Of a stretch of DNA of 64,000 nt, positions 11,664-23,859 are shown one piece after another. Within the stretch, counting starts at the first letter, position 1; every line of letters starts with the position of its first letter. The notes beneath the pieces were generated by a model. It ran no database searches, had not been told where the DNA came from, and saw only the letters and a list, made by a program, of their open reading frames with translations. The translations under genes were made by a program, and so were the position numbers. Source of the stretch: Brachycybe producta (Eukaryota; Arthropoda; Diplopoda; Playtdesmida; Andrognathidae); contig JAUPFP010000208.1 of assembly GCA_036925085.1 (NCBI GenBank), positions 1-64,000 of the forward strand, in the 5' to 3' direction.

Positions 11664-11781
11664 GTCAATGGCCATACCATGTTGAACACACTGGTTCTCA
11701 TCCGATCACCAAAGTTAAGCAACATTGGGCCCAGTCAGTACTTGGATGGGTGACTGCCTGGGAATACTGTGTGTTGTTGGC
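11664..11781 (+). rRNA. 5S rRNA copy 39
   Basis: C6T, G107T; class L. Confidence 0.93.
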
Positions 11782-11968
11782 ATAATTTTTTTCTATTTTT
11801 TAAATAATGGGAATCATATATTAATAACTGGCATGATAAAATTGAACACTTATTTTATATAAATAACTGAAAATGCACACAATAATAGTTAACTGTAATA
11901 AGTATTTTTTGAATTTGAGAGTTAACTTATTTAGATCTTTCAAAAGTTGAACTTGTACATTTTGGTGT

Positions 11969-12086
11969 GTCAATAGCCATACCTTGTTGAACACCCTGGT
12001 TCTCATCCGATCACCAATGTTAAGCAACATTGGGCCCAGTCATTACTTGGATGGTTGACTGCCTGGGAATATTGGGTGTTGTTGGC
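11969..12086 (+). rRNA. 5S rRNA copy 40
   Basis: C6T, G7A, A16T, A27C, A50T, G75T, G87T, C104T; class L. Eight changes plus GAATTTGAGAG in the upstream block make function doubtful. Confidence 0.88.
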
Positions 12087-12273
12087 ATAATTTTTTTCTA
12101 TTTTTTAAATAATGGGAATCATATATTAATAACTGGCATGATAAAATTGAACACTTATTTTATATAAATAACTGAAAATGCAAACAATAATAGTTAACTG
12201 TAATAAGTATTTTTTTAAGTGGAGAGTTAACTTATTTAGATCTTTCGAAAGTTGTACTTGTTCATTTTGGGGT

Positions 12274-12391
12274 GTCAACAGCCATACCACGTTGAACACA
12301 CTGGTTCTCATCCTATCACCAAAGTTAAGCAACATTGGGCCCAGTCAGTTCTTGGATGGGTGACTGCCTGGGAATACTGGGTGTTGTTGGT
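12274..12391 (+). rRNA. 5S rRNA copy 41
   Basis: G7A, T17C, G41T, A77T; class S. Upstream flank CTTGTTCATT. Confidence 0.92.
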
Positions 12392-12579
12392 GTATTTCTT
12401 TTCATTTTTTAAATAATGGGAATCATCTATTAATAACTGGCATGATAAAATTGAACACTGATTTTATATAAATAACTGAAAATGCACACAATAATAGTTA
12501 ACTGTAATAAGTATTTTTTTTGAAGTGGAGAGTTAACTTATTTAGATCTTTCGAAAGTTGAACTTGTACATTTTGGGGT

Positions 12580-12697
12580 GTCAACGGCCATACCATGTTG
12601 AACACACTGGTTCTCATCCGATCACCAAAGTTAAGCAACATTGGGCCCAGTCTGTACTTGGATGGGTGACTGCCTGGGAATACTGGGTGTTGTTGGC
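12580..12697 (+). rRNA. 5S rRNA copy 42
   Basis: A74T; class L. Confidence 0.93.
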
Positions 12698-12884
12698 ATA
12701 ATTTTTTTCTATTTTTTAAATAATGGGAATCATATATTAATAACTGGCATGATAAAATTGAACACTTATTTTATATAAATAACTGAAAATGCAAACAATA
12801 ATAGTTAACTGTAATAAGTATTTTTTGAAGTGGAGAGTTAACTTATTTAGATCTTTCGAAAGTTGAACTTGTACATTTTGGGGT

Positions 12885-13002
12885 GTCAACGGCCATACCA
12901 TGTTGAACACATTGGTTCTCATCCAATCACCAAAGTTAAGCAACATTGGGCCCAGTCAGTACTTGGATGGGTGACTGCCTGAAAATACTGGGTGTTGTTG
13001 GT
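12885..13002 (+). rRNA. 5S rRNA copy 43
   Basis: C28T, G41A, G98A, G99A; class S. Confidence 0.92.
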
Positions 13003-13188
13003 GTATTTCTTTTCATTTTTTAAATAATGGGAATCATCTATTAATAACTGGCATGATAAAATTGAACACTGATTTTATATAAATAACTGAAAATGCACAC
13101 AATAATAGTTAACTGTAATAAGTATTTTTTGAAGTGGAGAGTTAACTTATTTAGATCTTTCGAAAGTTGAACTTGTACATTTTGGGGT

Positions 13189-13306
13189 GTCAACGGCCAT
13201 ACCATGTTGAACACACTGGTTCTCATCCGATCACCAAAGTTAAGCAACATTGGGCCCAGTCAGTACTTGGATGGGGGACTGCCTGGGAATACTGGGTGTT
13301 GTTGGT
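13189..13306 (+). rRNA. 5S rRNA copy 44
   Basis: T88G; class S with a T7 second run. Confidence 0.93.
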
Positions 13307-13493
13307 GTATTTCTTTTCATTTTTTTAAATAATGGGAAGCATCTATTAATAACTGGCATGATAAAATTGAACACTTTTTTTATATAAATAACTGAAAATG
13401 CACACAATAATAGTTAACTGTAATAAGTATTTTTTGAAGTGGAGAGTTAACTTATTTAGATCTTTCGAAAGTTGAACTTGTACATTTTGGGGT

Positions 13494-13611
13494 GTCAACG
13501 GCCATACCATGTTGAACACACTGGTTCTCATCCGATCACCAAAGTTAAGCAACATTGGGCCCAGTCAGTACTTGGATGGGTGACTGCCTGGGAATACTGT
13601 GTGTTGTTGGC
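13494..13611 (+). rRNA. 5S rRNA copy 45
   Basis: G107T; class L. Confidence 0.93.
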
Positions 13612-13799
13612 ATAATTTTTTTCTATTTTTTAAATAATGGGAATCATATATTAATAACTGGCATGATAAAATTGAACACTTATTTTATATAAATAACTGA
13701 AAATGCACACAATAATAGTTAACTGTAATAAGTATTTTTTTTAAGTGGAGAGTTAACTTATTTAGATCTTTCGAAAGTTGAACTTGTACATTTTGGGAT

Positions 13800-13917
13800 G
13801 TCAGCGGCCATACTATGTTGAACACACTGGTTTTCATCCGATCACCAAAGTTAAGCAACATTGGGCCCAGTCAGTACTTAAATGGGTGACTGCCTGGAAA
13901 TACTGGGTGTTGTTGGC
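13800..13917 (+). rRNA. 5S rRNA copy 46
   Basis: A5G, C15T, C34T, G81A, G82A, G99A; class L terminator but the S-type ATCTATTAA further on, a spacer hybrid. Confidence 0.9.
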
Positions 13918-14104
13918 ATAATTTTTTTCTATTTTTTAAATAATGGGAATCATCTATTAATAACTGGCATGATAAAATTGAACACTTATTTTATATAAAT
14001 AACTGAAAATGCACACAATAATAGTTAACTGTAATAAGTATTTTTTGAATTTGAGAGTTAACTTATTTAGATCTTTCAAAAGTTGAACTTGTACATTGTG
14101 GTGT

Positions 14105-14222
14105 GTCAATAGCCATACCTTGTTGAACACCCTGGTTCTCATCCGATCACCAATGTTAAGCAACATTGGGCCCAGTCATTACTTGGATGGTTGACTGCCT
14201 GAGAATATTGGGTGTTGTTGGC
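14105..14222 (+). rRNA. 5S rRNA copy 47
   Basis: Copy 40 changes plus G98A; class L. Confidence 0.88.
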
Positions 14223-14409
14223 ATAATTTTTTTCTATTTTTTAAATAATGGGAATCATATATTAATAACTGGCATGATAAAATTGAACACTTATTTTATA
14301 TAAATAACTGAAAATGCAAACAATAATAGTTAACTGTAATAAGTATTTTTTGAAGTGGAGAGTTAACTTATTTAGATCTTTCGAAAGTTGTACTTGTTCA
14401 TTTTGGGGT

Positions 14410-14527
14410 GTCAACAGCCATACCACGTTGAACACACTGGTTCTCATCCTATCACCAAAGTTAAGCAACATTGGGCCCAGTCAGTTCTTGGATGGGTGAC
14501 TGCCTGGGAATACTGGGTGTTGTTGGT
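14410..14527 (+). rRNA. 5S rRNA copy 48
   Basis: G7A, T17C, G41T, A77T; class S. Same gene as copy 41. Confidence 0.92.
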
Positions 14528-14713
14528 GTATTTCTTTTCATTTTTTAAATAATGGGAATCATCTATTAATAACTGGCATGATAAAATTGAACACTGATTT
14601 TATATAAATAACTGAAAATGCACACAATAATAGTTAACTGTAATAAGTATTTTTTGAAGTGGAGAGTTAACTTATTTAGATCTTTCGAAAGTTGAACTTG
14701 TACATTTTGGGGT

Positions 14714-14831
14714 GTCAACGGCCATACCCTGTTGAACACATCGGTTCTCATCCAATCACCAAAGTTAAGCAACATTGGGCCCAGTCAGTACTTGGATGGG
14801 TGACTGCCTGGGAATACTGGGTGTTGTTGGT
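14714..14831 (+). rRNA. 5S rRNA copy 49
   Basis: A16C, C28T, T29C, G41A; class S. Confidence 0.91.
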
Positions 14832-15017
14832 GTATTTCTTTTCATTTATTAAATAATGGGAATCATCTATTAATAACTGGCATGATAAAATTGAACACTT
14901 ATTTTATATAAATAACTGAAAATGCACACAATAATAGTTAACTGTAATAAGTATTTTTTGAAGTGGAGAGTTAACTTATTTAGATCTTTCGAAAGTTGAA
15001 CTTGTACATTTTGGGGT

Positions 15018-15135
15018 GTCAACGGCCATACCATGTTGAACACATTGGTTCTCATCCAATCACCAAAGTTAAGCAACATTGAGCCCAGTCAGTACTTGGA
15101 TGGGTGACTGCCTGGGAATACTGGGTGTTGTTGGT
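15018..15135 (+). rRNA. 5S rRNA copy 50
   Basis: C28T, G41A, G65A; class S. Confidence 0.92.
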
Positions 15136-15321
15136 GTATTTCTTTTCATTTATTAAATAATGGGAATAATCTATTAATAACTGGCATGATAAAATTGAAC
15201 ACTTATTTTATATAAATAACTGAAAATGCACACAATTATAGTTAACTGTAATAAGTATTTTTTGAAATGGAGAGTTAACTTATTTAGATCTTTCGAAAGT
15301 TGAACTTGTACATTTTGGGGT

Positions 15322-15439
15322 GTCAACGGCCATACCATGTTGAACACACTGGTTCTCATCCGATCACCAAAGTTAAGCAACATTGGGCCCAGTCAGTACT
15401 TGGATGGGGGACTGCCTGGGAATACTGGGTGTTGTTGGT
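15322..15439 (+). rRNA. 5S rRNA copy 51
   Basis: T88G; class S. Confidence 0.93.
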
Positions 15440-15625
15440 GTATTTCTTTTCATTTTTTAAATAATGGGAAGCATCTATTAATAACTGGCATGATAAAATT
15501 GAACACTTATTTTATATAAATAACTGAAAATGCACACAATAATAGTTAACTGTAATAAGTATTTTTTGAAGTGGAGAGTTAACTTATTTAGATCTTTCGA
15601 AAGTTGAACTTGTACATTTTGGGGT

Positions 15626-15743
15626 GTCAACGGCCATACCATGTTGAACACACTGGTTCTCATCCGATCACCAAAGTTAAGCAACATTGGGCCCAGTCAG
15701 TACTTGGATGGGTGACTGCCTGGGAATACTGTGTGTTGTTGGC
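15626..15743 (+). rRNA. 5S rRNA copy 52
   Basis: G107T; class L. Confidence 0.93.
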
Positions 15744-15931
15744 ATAATTTTTTTCTATTTTTTAAATAATGGGAATCATATATTAATAACTGGCATGATA
15801 AAATTGAACACTTATTTTATATAAATAACTGAAAATGCACACAATAATAGTTAACTGTAATAAGTATTTTTTTTAAGTGGAGAGTTAACTTATTTAGATC
15901 TTTCGAAAGTTGAACTTGTACATTTTGGGAT

Positions 15932-16049
15932 GTCAGCGGCCATACTATGTTGAACACACTGGTTTTCATCCGATCACCAAAGTTAAGCAACATTGGGCCC
16001 AGTCAGTACTTAAATGGGTGACTGCCTGGAAATACTGGGTGTTGTTGGC
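15932..16049 (+). rRNA. 5S rRNA copy 53
   Basis: A5G, C15T, C34T, G81A, G82A, G99A; same gene and hybrid spacer as copy 46. Confidence 0.9.
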
Positions 16050-16236
16050 ATAATTTTTTTCTATTTTTTAAATAATGGGAATCATCTATTAATAACTGGC
16101 ATGATAAAATTGAACACTTATTTTATATAAATAACTGAAAATGCACACAATAATAGTTAACTGTAATAAGTATTTTTTGAAGTGGAGAGTTAACTTATTT
16201 AGATCTTTCGAAGGTTGAACTTGTACATTTTGGGCT

Positions 16237-16354
16237 GTCAATGGCCATACCATGTTGAACACACTGGTTCTCATCCGATCACCAAAGTTAAGCAACATTG
16301 GGCCCAGTCAGTACTTGGATGGGTGACTGCCTGGGAATACTGTTTGTTGTTGGC
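16237..16354 (+). rRNA. 5S rRNA copy 54
   Basis: C6T, G107T, G108T; class L. Two helix V mismatches. Confidence 0.91.
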
Positions 16355-16541
16355 ATAATTTTTTTCTATTTTTTAAATAATGGGAATCATATATTAATAA
16401 CTGGCATGATAAAATTGAACACTTATTTTATATAAATAACTGAAAATGCACACAATAATAGTTAACTGTAATAAGTATTTTTTGAAGTGGAGAGTTAACT
16501 TATTTAGATCTTTCGAAAGTTGAACTTGTACATTTTGGGGT

Positions 16542-16659
16542 GTCAACGGCCATACCATGTTGAACACACTGGTTCTCATCCGATCACCAAAGTTAAGCAA
16601 CATTGGGCCCAGTCAGTACTTGGATGGGTGACTGCCTGGAAATACTGGGTGTTGTTGGT
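16542..16659 (+). rRNA. 5S rRNA copy 55
   Basis: G99A; class S. Confidence 0.94.
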
Positions 16660-16845
16660 GTATTTCTTTTCATTTTTTAAATAATGGGAATCATCTATTA
16701 ATAACTGGCATGATAAAATTGAACACTTATTTTATATAAATAACTGAAAATGCACACAATAATAGTTAACTGTAATAAGTATTTTTTGAAGTGGAGAGTT
16801 AACTTATTTAGATCTTTCGAAAGTTGAACTTGTACATTTTTGGGT

Positions 16846-16963
16846 GTCAACGGCCATACCATGTTGAACACACTGGTTCTCATCCGATCACCAAAGTTAA
16901 GCAACATTGGGCCCAGTCAGTACTTGGATGGGGGACTGCCTGGGAATACTGGGTGTTGTTGGT
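16846..16963 (+). rRNA. 5S rRNA copy 56
   Basis: T88G; class S. Confidence 0.93.
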
Positions 16964-17150
16964 GTATTTCTTTTCATTTATTAAATAATGGGAATCATCT
17001 ATTAATAACTGGCATGATAAAATTGAACACGTATTTTATATAAATAACTGAAAATGCACACAATAATAGTTAACTGTAATAAGTATTTTTTTGAAGTGGA
17101 GAGTTAACTTATTTAGATCTTTCGAAAGTTGAACTTGTACATTTTGAGGT

Positions 17151-17268
17151 GACAACGGCCATACAATGTTGAACACACTGGATCTCATCCGATCACCAAA
17201 GTTAAGCAATATTGGGCCCAGTCAGTACTTGGATGGGTGACTGGCTGGGAATACTGGGCGTTGTTGGC
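17151..17268 (+). rRNA. 5S rRNA copy 57
   Basis: T2A, C15A, T32A, C60T, C94G, T109C; class L. T2A removes a helix I pair. Confidence 0.9.
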
Positions 17269-17455
17269 ATAATTTTTTTCTATTTTTTAAATAATGGGAA
17301 TCATATATTAATAACTGGCATGATAAAATTGAACACTTATTTTATATAAATAACTGAAAATGCACACAATAATAGTCAACTGTAATAAGTATTTTTTGAA
17401 GTGGAGAGTTAACTTATTTAGATCTTTCGAAAGTTGAACTTGTACATTTTGGGGT

Positions 17456-17573
17456 GTCAACGGCCATACCATGTTGAACACACTGGTTCTCATCCGATCA
17501 CCAACGTTAAGCAACATTGGGCCCAGTCAGTACTTGGATGGTTGACTGCCTGGGAATACTGGGTGTTGTTGGC
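17456..17573 (+). rRNA. 5S rRNA copy 58
   Basis: A50C, G87T; class L. Confidence 0.93.
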
Positions 17574-17760
17574 ATAATTTTTTTCTATTTTTTAAATAAT
17601 GGGAATCATCTATTAATAACTGGCATGATAAAATTGAACACTTATTTTATATAAATAACTGAAAATGCACACAATAATAGTTAACTGTAATAAGTATTTT
17701 TTGAAGTGGAGAGTTAACTTATTTAGATCTTTCGAAAGTTGAACTTGTACATTTTCGGGT

Positions 17761-17878
17761 GTCAACGGCCATACCATGTTGAACACACTGGTTCTCATCT
17801 GATCACCAAAGTTAAGCAGCATTGGGCCCAGTCAGTACTTGGATTGGTGACTGCCTGGGAATACTGTGTGTTGTTGGT
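17761..17878 (+). rRNA. 5S rRNA copy 59
   Basis: C40T, A59G, G85T, G107T; class S. Confidence 0.91.
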
Positions 17879-18065
17879 GTATTTCTTTTCATTTTTTAAA
17901 TAATGGGAATCATCTATTAATAACTGGCATGATAAAATTGAACACTTATTTTATATAAATAACTGAAAATGCACACAATAATAGTTAACTGTAATAAGTA
18001 TTTTTTTGAAGTGGAGAGTTAACTTATTTAGATCTTTCGAAAGTTGAACTTGTACATTTTGGGGC

Positions 18066-18183
18066 GTCAACAGCCATACCATGTTGAGCACACTGGTTCT
18101 CATCCTATCACCAAAGTTAAGCATCTTTGGGCCCAGTCAGTACTTGGATGGGTGACTGCCTGAGAATACTGGGTGTTGTTGGC
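18066..18183 (+). rRNA. 5S rRNA copy 60
   Basis: G7A, A23G, G41T, A59T, A61T, G98A; class L with ATAGT before the T-run. Helix II is broken at nt 59 and 61. Confidence 0.88.
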
Positions 18184-18370
18184 ATAGTTTTTTTCTATTT
18201 TTTAAATAATGGGAATCATATATTAATAACTGGCATGATAAAATTGAACACTTGTTTTATATAAATAACTGAAAATGCACAAAATAATAGTTAACTGTAA
18301 TAAGTATTTTTTGAAGTGAAGAGTTAACTTATTTAGATCTTTCGAAAGTTGAACTTGTACATTTTGGGGT

Positions 18371-18488
18371 GTCAATGGCCATACTATGTTGAACAGACTG
18401 GTTCTCATCCGATCACCAAAGTTAAGCAACATTGGGCCCAGTCAGTACTTGGATGGTTGACTGCCTGGGAATACTGGGTGTTGTTGGT
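18371..18488 (+). rRNA. 5S rRNA copy 61
   Basis: C6T, C15T, C26G, G87T; class S. Confidence 0.91.
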
Positions 18489-18675
18489 GTATTTCTTTTC
18501 ATTTATTAAATAATGGGAATCATCTATTAATAACTGGCATGATAAAATTGAACACGTATTTTATATAAATAACTGAAAATGCACACAATAATAGTTAACT
18601 GTAATAAGTATTTTTTTGAAGTGGAGAGTTAACTTATTTAGATCTTTCGAAAGTTGAACTTGTACATTTTGGGGT

Positions 18676-18793
18676 GACAACGGCCATACAATGTTGAACA
18701 CACTGGATCTCATCCGATCACCAAAGTTAAGCAACATTGGGCCCAGTCAGTACTTGGATGGGTGACTGGCTGGGAATACTGGGTGTTGTTGGC
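18676..18793 (+). rRNA. 5S rRNA copy 62
   Basis: T2A, C15A, T32A, C94G; class L. Confidence 0.91.
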
Positions 18794-18980
18794 ATAATTT
18801 TTTTCTATTTTTTAAATAATGGGAATCATATATTAATAACTGGCATGATAAAATTGAACACTTATTTTATATAAATAACTGAAAATGCACACAATAATAG
18901 TTAACTGTAATAAGTATTTTTTGAAGTGGAGAGTTAACTTATTTAGATCTTTCGAAAGTTGAACTTGTACATTTTTGGGT

Positions 18981-19098
18981 GTCAACGACCATACCATGTT
19001 GAACACACTGGTTCTCATCTGATCACCAAAGTTAAGCAACATTGGGCCCAGTCAGTTCTTGGCTGGTTGACTGCCTGGAATTACTGGGTGTTGTTGGT
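18981..19098 (+). rRNA. 5S rRNA copy 63
   Basis: G8A, C40T, A77T, A83C, G87T, G99A, A101T; class S. Damaged C box. Confidence 0.88.
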
Positions 19099-19285
19099 GT
19101 ATTTCTTTTCATTTTTTAAATAATGGGAATCATCTATTAATAACTGGCATGATAAAATTGAACACTTATTTTATATAAATAACTGAAAATGCACACAATA
19201 ATAGTTAACTGTAATAAGTATTTTTTTGAAGTGGAGAGTTAACTTATTTAGATTTTTCGAAAGTTGAACTTGTACATTTTGGGGT

Positions 19286-19403
19286 GTCAACGGCCATACC
19301 ATGTTGAACACACTGGTTCTCATCCAATCACCAAAGTTAAGCAACATTGGGCCCAGTCAGTACTTGGATGGGTGACTGCCTGGGGATACTGGGTGTTGTT
19401 GGT
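19286..19403 (+). rRNA. 5S rRNA copy 64
   Basis: G41A, A100G; class S. Confidence 0.93.
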
Positions 19404-19589
19404 GTATTTCTTTTCATTTTTTAAATAATGGGAATCATCTATTAATAACTGGCATGATAAAATTGAACACTTATTTTATATAAATAACTGAAAATGCACA
19501 CAATAATAGTCAACTGTAATAAGTATTTTTTGAAGTGGAGAGTTAACTTATTTAGATCTTTCGAAAGTTGAACTTGTACATTTTGGGGT

Positions 19590-19707
19590 GTCAACGGCCA
19601 TACTATGTTGAACACACTGGTTCTCATCCGATCACCAAAGTTAAGCAACATTGGGCCCAGTCAGTACTTGGATGGGTGACTGCCTGGGAATACTGGGTGT
19701 TGTTGGC
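19590..19707 (+). rRNA. 5S rRNA copy 65
   Basis: C15T; class L terminator with S-type ATCTATTAA. Confidence 0.94.
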
Positions 19708-19894
19708 ATAATTTTTTTCTATTTTTTAAATAACGGGAATCATCTATTAATAACTGGCATGATAAAATTGAACACTTATTTTATATAAATAACTGAAAAT
19801 GCACACAATAATAGTTAACTGTAATAAGTATTTTTTGAAGTGGAGAGTTAACTTATTTAGATCTTTTGAAAGTTGAACTTGTACATTTTGGGGT

Positions 19895-20012
19895 GTCAAC
19901 GGCTATACTATGTTGAACACACTGGTTCTCATCCGATCACCAAAGTTAAGCAACATTGGACCCAGTCAGTACTTGGATGGGTGACTGCCTGGGAATACTG
20001 GGTGTTGTTGGC
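19895..20012 (+). rRNA. 5S rRNA copy 66
   Basis: C10T, C15T, G66A; class L. Upstream palindrome altered to TTTTGAAAG. Confidence 0.92.
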
Positions 20013-20199
20013 ATATTTTTTTTCTATTTTTTAAATAATGGGAATCTTATATTAATAACTGGCATGATAAAATTGAACACTTATTTTATATAAATAACTG
20101 AAAATGCACACAATAATAGTTAACTGTAATAAGTATTTTTTGAAGTGGAGAGTTAACTTATTTAGATCTTTCGAAATTTGAACTTGTACATTTTAGGGT

Positions 20200-20317
20200 G
20201 TCAATAGCCATACCATTTTGAACACACTGGTTCTCATCCGATCACCAAAGTTAAGCAACATTGGGCCCAGTCAGTACTTGGATGGTTGACTGCCTGGGAA
20301 TACTGGTTGTTGTTGGC
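20200..20317 (+). rRNA. 5S rRNA copy 67
   Basis: C6T, G7A, G18T, G87T, G108T; class L. G18T faces C60 in helix II. Confidence 0.9.
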
Positions 20318-20504
20318 ATAATTTTTTTCTATTTTTTAAATAATGGGAATCATATATTAATAACTGGCATGATAAAATTGACCACTTATTTTATATAAAT
20401 AACTGAAAATGCACACAATAATAGTTAACTGTAATAAGTATTTTTTGAAGTGGAGAGTTAACTTATTTAGATCTTTCGAAAGTTGAACTTGTACATTTTG
20501 GGGT

Positions 20505-20622
20505 GTCAACGGCCATACCATGTTGAACACACTGGTTCTCATCCGATCACCAAAGTTAAGCAACATTGGGCCCAGTCAGTACTCGGATGGGTGACTGCCT
20601 GGGAATACTGGGTGTTGTTGGC
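20505..20622 (+). rRNA. 5S rRNA copy 68
   Basis: T80C; class L. Confidence 0.94.
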
Positions 20623-20809
20623 ATATTTTTTTTCTATTTTTTAAATAATGGGAATCTTATATTAATAACTGGCATGATAAAATTGAACACTTATTTTATA
20701 TAAATAACTGAAAATGCACACAATAATAGTTAACTGTAATAAGTATTTTTTGAAGTGGAGAGTTAACTTATTTAGATCTTTCGAAATTTGAACTTGTACA
20801 TTTTAGGGT

Positions 20810-20927
20810 GTCAATAGCCATACCATTTTGAACACACTGGTTCTCATCCGATCACCAAAGTTAAGCAACATTGGGCCCAGTCAGTACTTGGATGGTTGAC
20901 TGCCTGGGAATACTGGTTGTTGTTGGC
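20810..20927 (+). rRNA. 5S rRNA copy 69
   Basis: C6T, G7A, G18T, G87T, G108T; class L. Same gene as copy 67. Confidence 0.9.
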
Positions 20928-21114
20928 ATAATTTTTTTCTATTTTTTAAATAATGGGAATCATATATTAATAACTGGCATGATAAAATTGACCACTTATT
21001 TTATATAAATAACTGAAAATGCAAACAATAGTAGTTAACTGTAATAAGTATTTTTTGAAGTGGAGAGTTAACTTATTTAGATCTTTCGAAAGTTGAACTT
21101 GTACATTTTGGGGT

Positions 21115-21233
21115 GTCAACGGCCATACCATGTTGAACACACTGGTTCTCATCCGATCACCAAAGTTAAGCAACATTGGGGCCTAGGCAGTACTTGAATG
21201 GGTGACTGCCTGGGAATACTGGGTGTTGTTGGC
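21115..21233 (+). rRNA. 5S rRNA copy 70 (119 nt)
   Basis: One extra G in the nt 64-66 run, then C69T, T72G, G82A; class L. The 5' half is consensus, so probably a hybrid with the CCTAGG lineage. Confidence 0.88.
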
Positions 21234-21419
21234 ATAATTTTTTTCTATTTTTTAAATAATGGGAATCATATATTAATAACTGGCATGATAAAATTGAACA
21301 CTTATTTTATATAAATAACTGAAATGCACACAATAATAGTTTATTGTAATAAGTATTTTTTGAAGTGGAGAGTTAACTTATTTAGATCTTTCGAAAGTTG
21401 AACTTGTACATTTTGGGGT

Positions 21420-21537
21420 GTCAACGACCATACCATGTTGAACACACTGGTTCTCATCTGATCACCAAAGTTAAGCAACATTGGGCCCAGTCAGTACTTG
21501 GATGGGTGACTGCCTGGGAATACTGTGTGTTGTTGAC
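21420..21537 (+). rRNA. 5S rRNA copy 71
   Basis: G8A, C40T, G107T, G117A; class L. Confidence 0.91.
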
Positions 21538-21724
21538 ATAATTTTTTTCTATTTTTTAAATAATGGGAATCATATATTAATAACTGGCATGATAAAATTG
21601 AACACTTATTTTATATAAATAACTGAAAATGCACACAATAATAGTCAACTGTAATAAGTATTTTTTGAAGTGGAGAGTTAACTTATTTAGATCTTTCGAA
21701 AGTTGAACTTGTACATTTTGGGGT

Positions 21725-21842
21725 GTCAACGGCCATACCATGTTGAACACACTGGTTCTCATCCGATCACCAAAGTTAAGCAACATTGGGCCCAGTCAGT
21801 ACTTGGATGGGTGGCTGCCTGGGAATACTGGGTGTTGTTGGC
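21725..21842 (+). rRNA. 5S rRNA copy 72
   Basis: A90G; class L terminator with S-type ATCTATTAA. Confidence 0.93.
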
Positions 21843-22029
21843 ATAATTTTTTTCTATTTTTTAAATAATGGGAATCATCTATTAATAACTGGCATGATAA
21901 AATTGAACACTTATTTTATATAAATAACTGAAAATGCACACAATAATAGTTAACTGTAATAAGTATTTTTTGAAGTGGAGAGTTAACTTATTTAGATCTT
22001 TTGAAAGTTGAACTTGTACATTTTGGGGT

Positions 22030-22147
22030 GTCAACGGCTATACCATGTTGAACACACTGGTTCTCATCCGATCACCAAAGTGAAGCAACATTGGGTGCAG
22101 TCAGTACTTGGATGGGTGACTGCTTGGGAATACTGGGTGTTGTTGGC
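22030..22147 (+). rRNA. 5S rRNA copy 73
   Basis: C10T, T53G, C67T, C68G, C95T; class L with an interrupted T-run (TTTGTTTT). Helix V arm and A box changed. Confidence 0.89.
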
Positions 22148-22335
22148 ATAATTTGTTTTCTATTTTTTAAATAATGGGAATCATATATTAATAACTGGCA
22201 TGATAAAATTGAACACTTATTTTATATAAATAACTGAAAATGCACACAATAATAGTTAACTGTAATAAGTATTTTTTGAAGTGGAGAGTTAACTTATTTA
22301 GATATTTCGAAAGTTGAACTTGTACATTTTGGGGT

Positions 22336-22453
22336 GTCAACTGCCATACCATGTTGAACACACTGGTTCTCATCCGATCACCAAAGTTAAGCAACATTGG
22401 ACCCAGTCAGTACTTGGATGGGTGACTGCCTGGGAATACTTGGTGTTGTTGGC
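22336..22453 (+). rRNA. 5S rRNA copy 74
   Basis: G7T, G66A, G106T; class L. Confidence 0.92.
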
Positions 22454-22639
22454 ATAATTTTTTTCTATTTTTTAAATAATGGGAATCATATATTAATAAC
22501 TGGCATGATAAAATTGAACACTAATTTTATATAAATAACTGAAAATGCACACAATAATAGTTAACTGTAATAAGTATTTTTTGAAGTGGAGAGTTAACTT
22601 ATTAGATCTTTCGAAAGTTGAACTTGTACATTTTGGGGT

Positions 22640-22757
22640 GTCAATAGCCATACCATTTTGAACACACTGGTTCTCATCCGATCACCAAAGTTAAGCAACA
22701 TTGGGCCCAGTCAGTACTTGGATGGTTGACTGCCTGGGAATACTGGGTGTTGTTGGC
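22640..22757 (+). rRNA. 5S rRNA copy 75
   Basis: C6T, G7A, G18T, G87T; class L. Upstream block lacks one T (CTTATTAGATC). Confidence 0.91.
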
Positions 22758-22944
22758 ATAATTTTTTTCTATTTTTTAAATAATGGGAATCATATATTAA
22801 TAACTGGCATGATAAAATTGACCACTTATTTTATATAAATAACTGAAAATGCACACAATAATAGTTAACTGTAATAAGTATTTTTTGAAGTGGAGAGTTA
22901 AATTATTTAGATCTTTCGAAAGTTGAACTTGTACATTTTGGGGT

Positions 22945-23062
22945 GTCAACGGCCATACCATGTTGAACACACTGGTTCTCATCCGATCACCAAAGTTAAG
23001 CAACATTGGGCCCAGTCAGTACTCGGGTGGGTGACTGCCTGGGAATACTGGGTGTTGTTGGC
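22945..23062 (+). rRNA. 5S rRNA copy 76
   Basis: T80C, A83G; class L. Confidence 0.93.
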
Positions 23063-23250
23063 ATAATTTTTTTCTATTTTTTAAAAAATGGGAATCATAT
23101 ATTAATAACTGGCATGATAAAATTGAACACTTATTTTATATAAATAACTGAAAATGCACACAATAATAGTTAACTGTAATAAGTATTTTTTTGAAGTGGA
23201 GAGTTAACTTATTTAGATCTTTCGAAAGTTGAACTTGTACATTTTGGGGT

Positions 23251-23369
23251 GTCAATGGCCATACCATGTTGAACGCACTGGTTCTCATCCGATCACCAAA
23301 GTTAAGCAACATTGTGGCCCAGTCAGTACTTGGATGGGTGACTGCCTGGGAATACTGGGTGTTGTTGGT
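23251..23369 (+). rRNA. 5S rRNA copy 77 (119 nt)
   Basis: C6T, A25G and an extra base giving ATTGTGGCCC; class S. Confidence 0.88.
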
Positions 23370-23555
23370 GTATTTCTTTTCATTTTTTAAATAATGGGAA
23401 TCATCTATTAATAACTGGCATGATAAAATTGAACACTTATTTTATATAAATAACTGAAAATGCACACAATAATAGTTTACTGTAATAAGTATTTTTTGTA
23501 GTGGAGAGTTAACTTATTTAGATCTTTCGAAAGTTGAACTTGTACATTTTGGGGT

Positions 23556-23673
23556 GTCAACGGCCATACCATGTTGAACACACTGGTTCTCATCCGATCA
23601 CCAAAGTTAAGCAACATTGGGCCCAGTCAGTACTTGGATGGGGGACTGCCTGGGAATACTGTGTGTTGTTGGT
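23556..23673 (+). rRNA. 5S rRNA copy 78
   Basis: T88G, G107T; class S. Upstream TTTTGTAGTGG. Confidence 0.92.
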
Positions 23674-23859
23674 GTATTTCTTTTCATTTTTTAAATAATG
23701 GGAATCATCTATTAATAACTGGCATGATAAAATTGAACACTTATTTTATATAAATAACTGAAAATGCACACAATAATAGTTAACTGTAATAAGTATTTTT
23801 TGAAGTGGAGAGTTAACTTATTTAGATCTTTCGAAAGTTGAACTTGTACATTTTGGGGT

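Larger units (their letters stand above)
11969..16236 (+). repeat. Higher-order repeat: two 7-unit blocks (copies 40-46, 47-53)
   Basis: Rare variants recur at the same rank: A16T+A27C+G75T (copies 40, 47), G7A+T17C+G41T (41, 48), T88G (44, 51), G107T (45, 52), A5G+C15T+C34T+G81A+G82A (46, 53). Block starts 11969, 14105 and the end at 16236 give a period of about 2134 bp. Ranks 3-4 differ between blocks. Confidence 0.85.
20200..21419 (+). repeat. Higher-order repeat: two 2-unit blocks (copies 67-68, 69-70)
   Basis: Copies 67 and 69 share the same five changes including G108T, plus the flank TTTCGAAATTTG. Each is followed by a unit that begins with the same sequence. Period 610 bp. Confidence 0.8.
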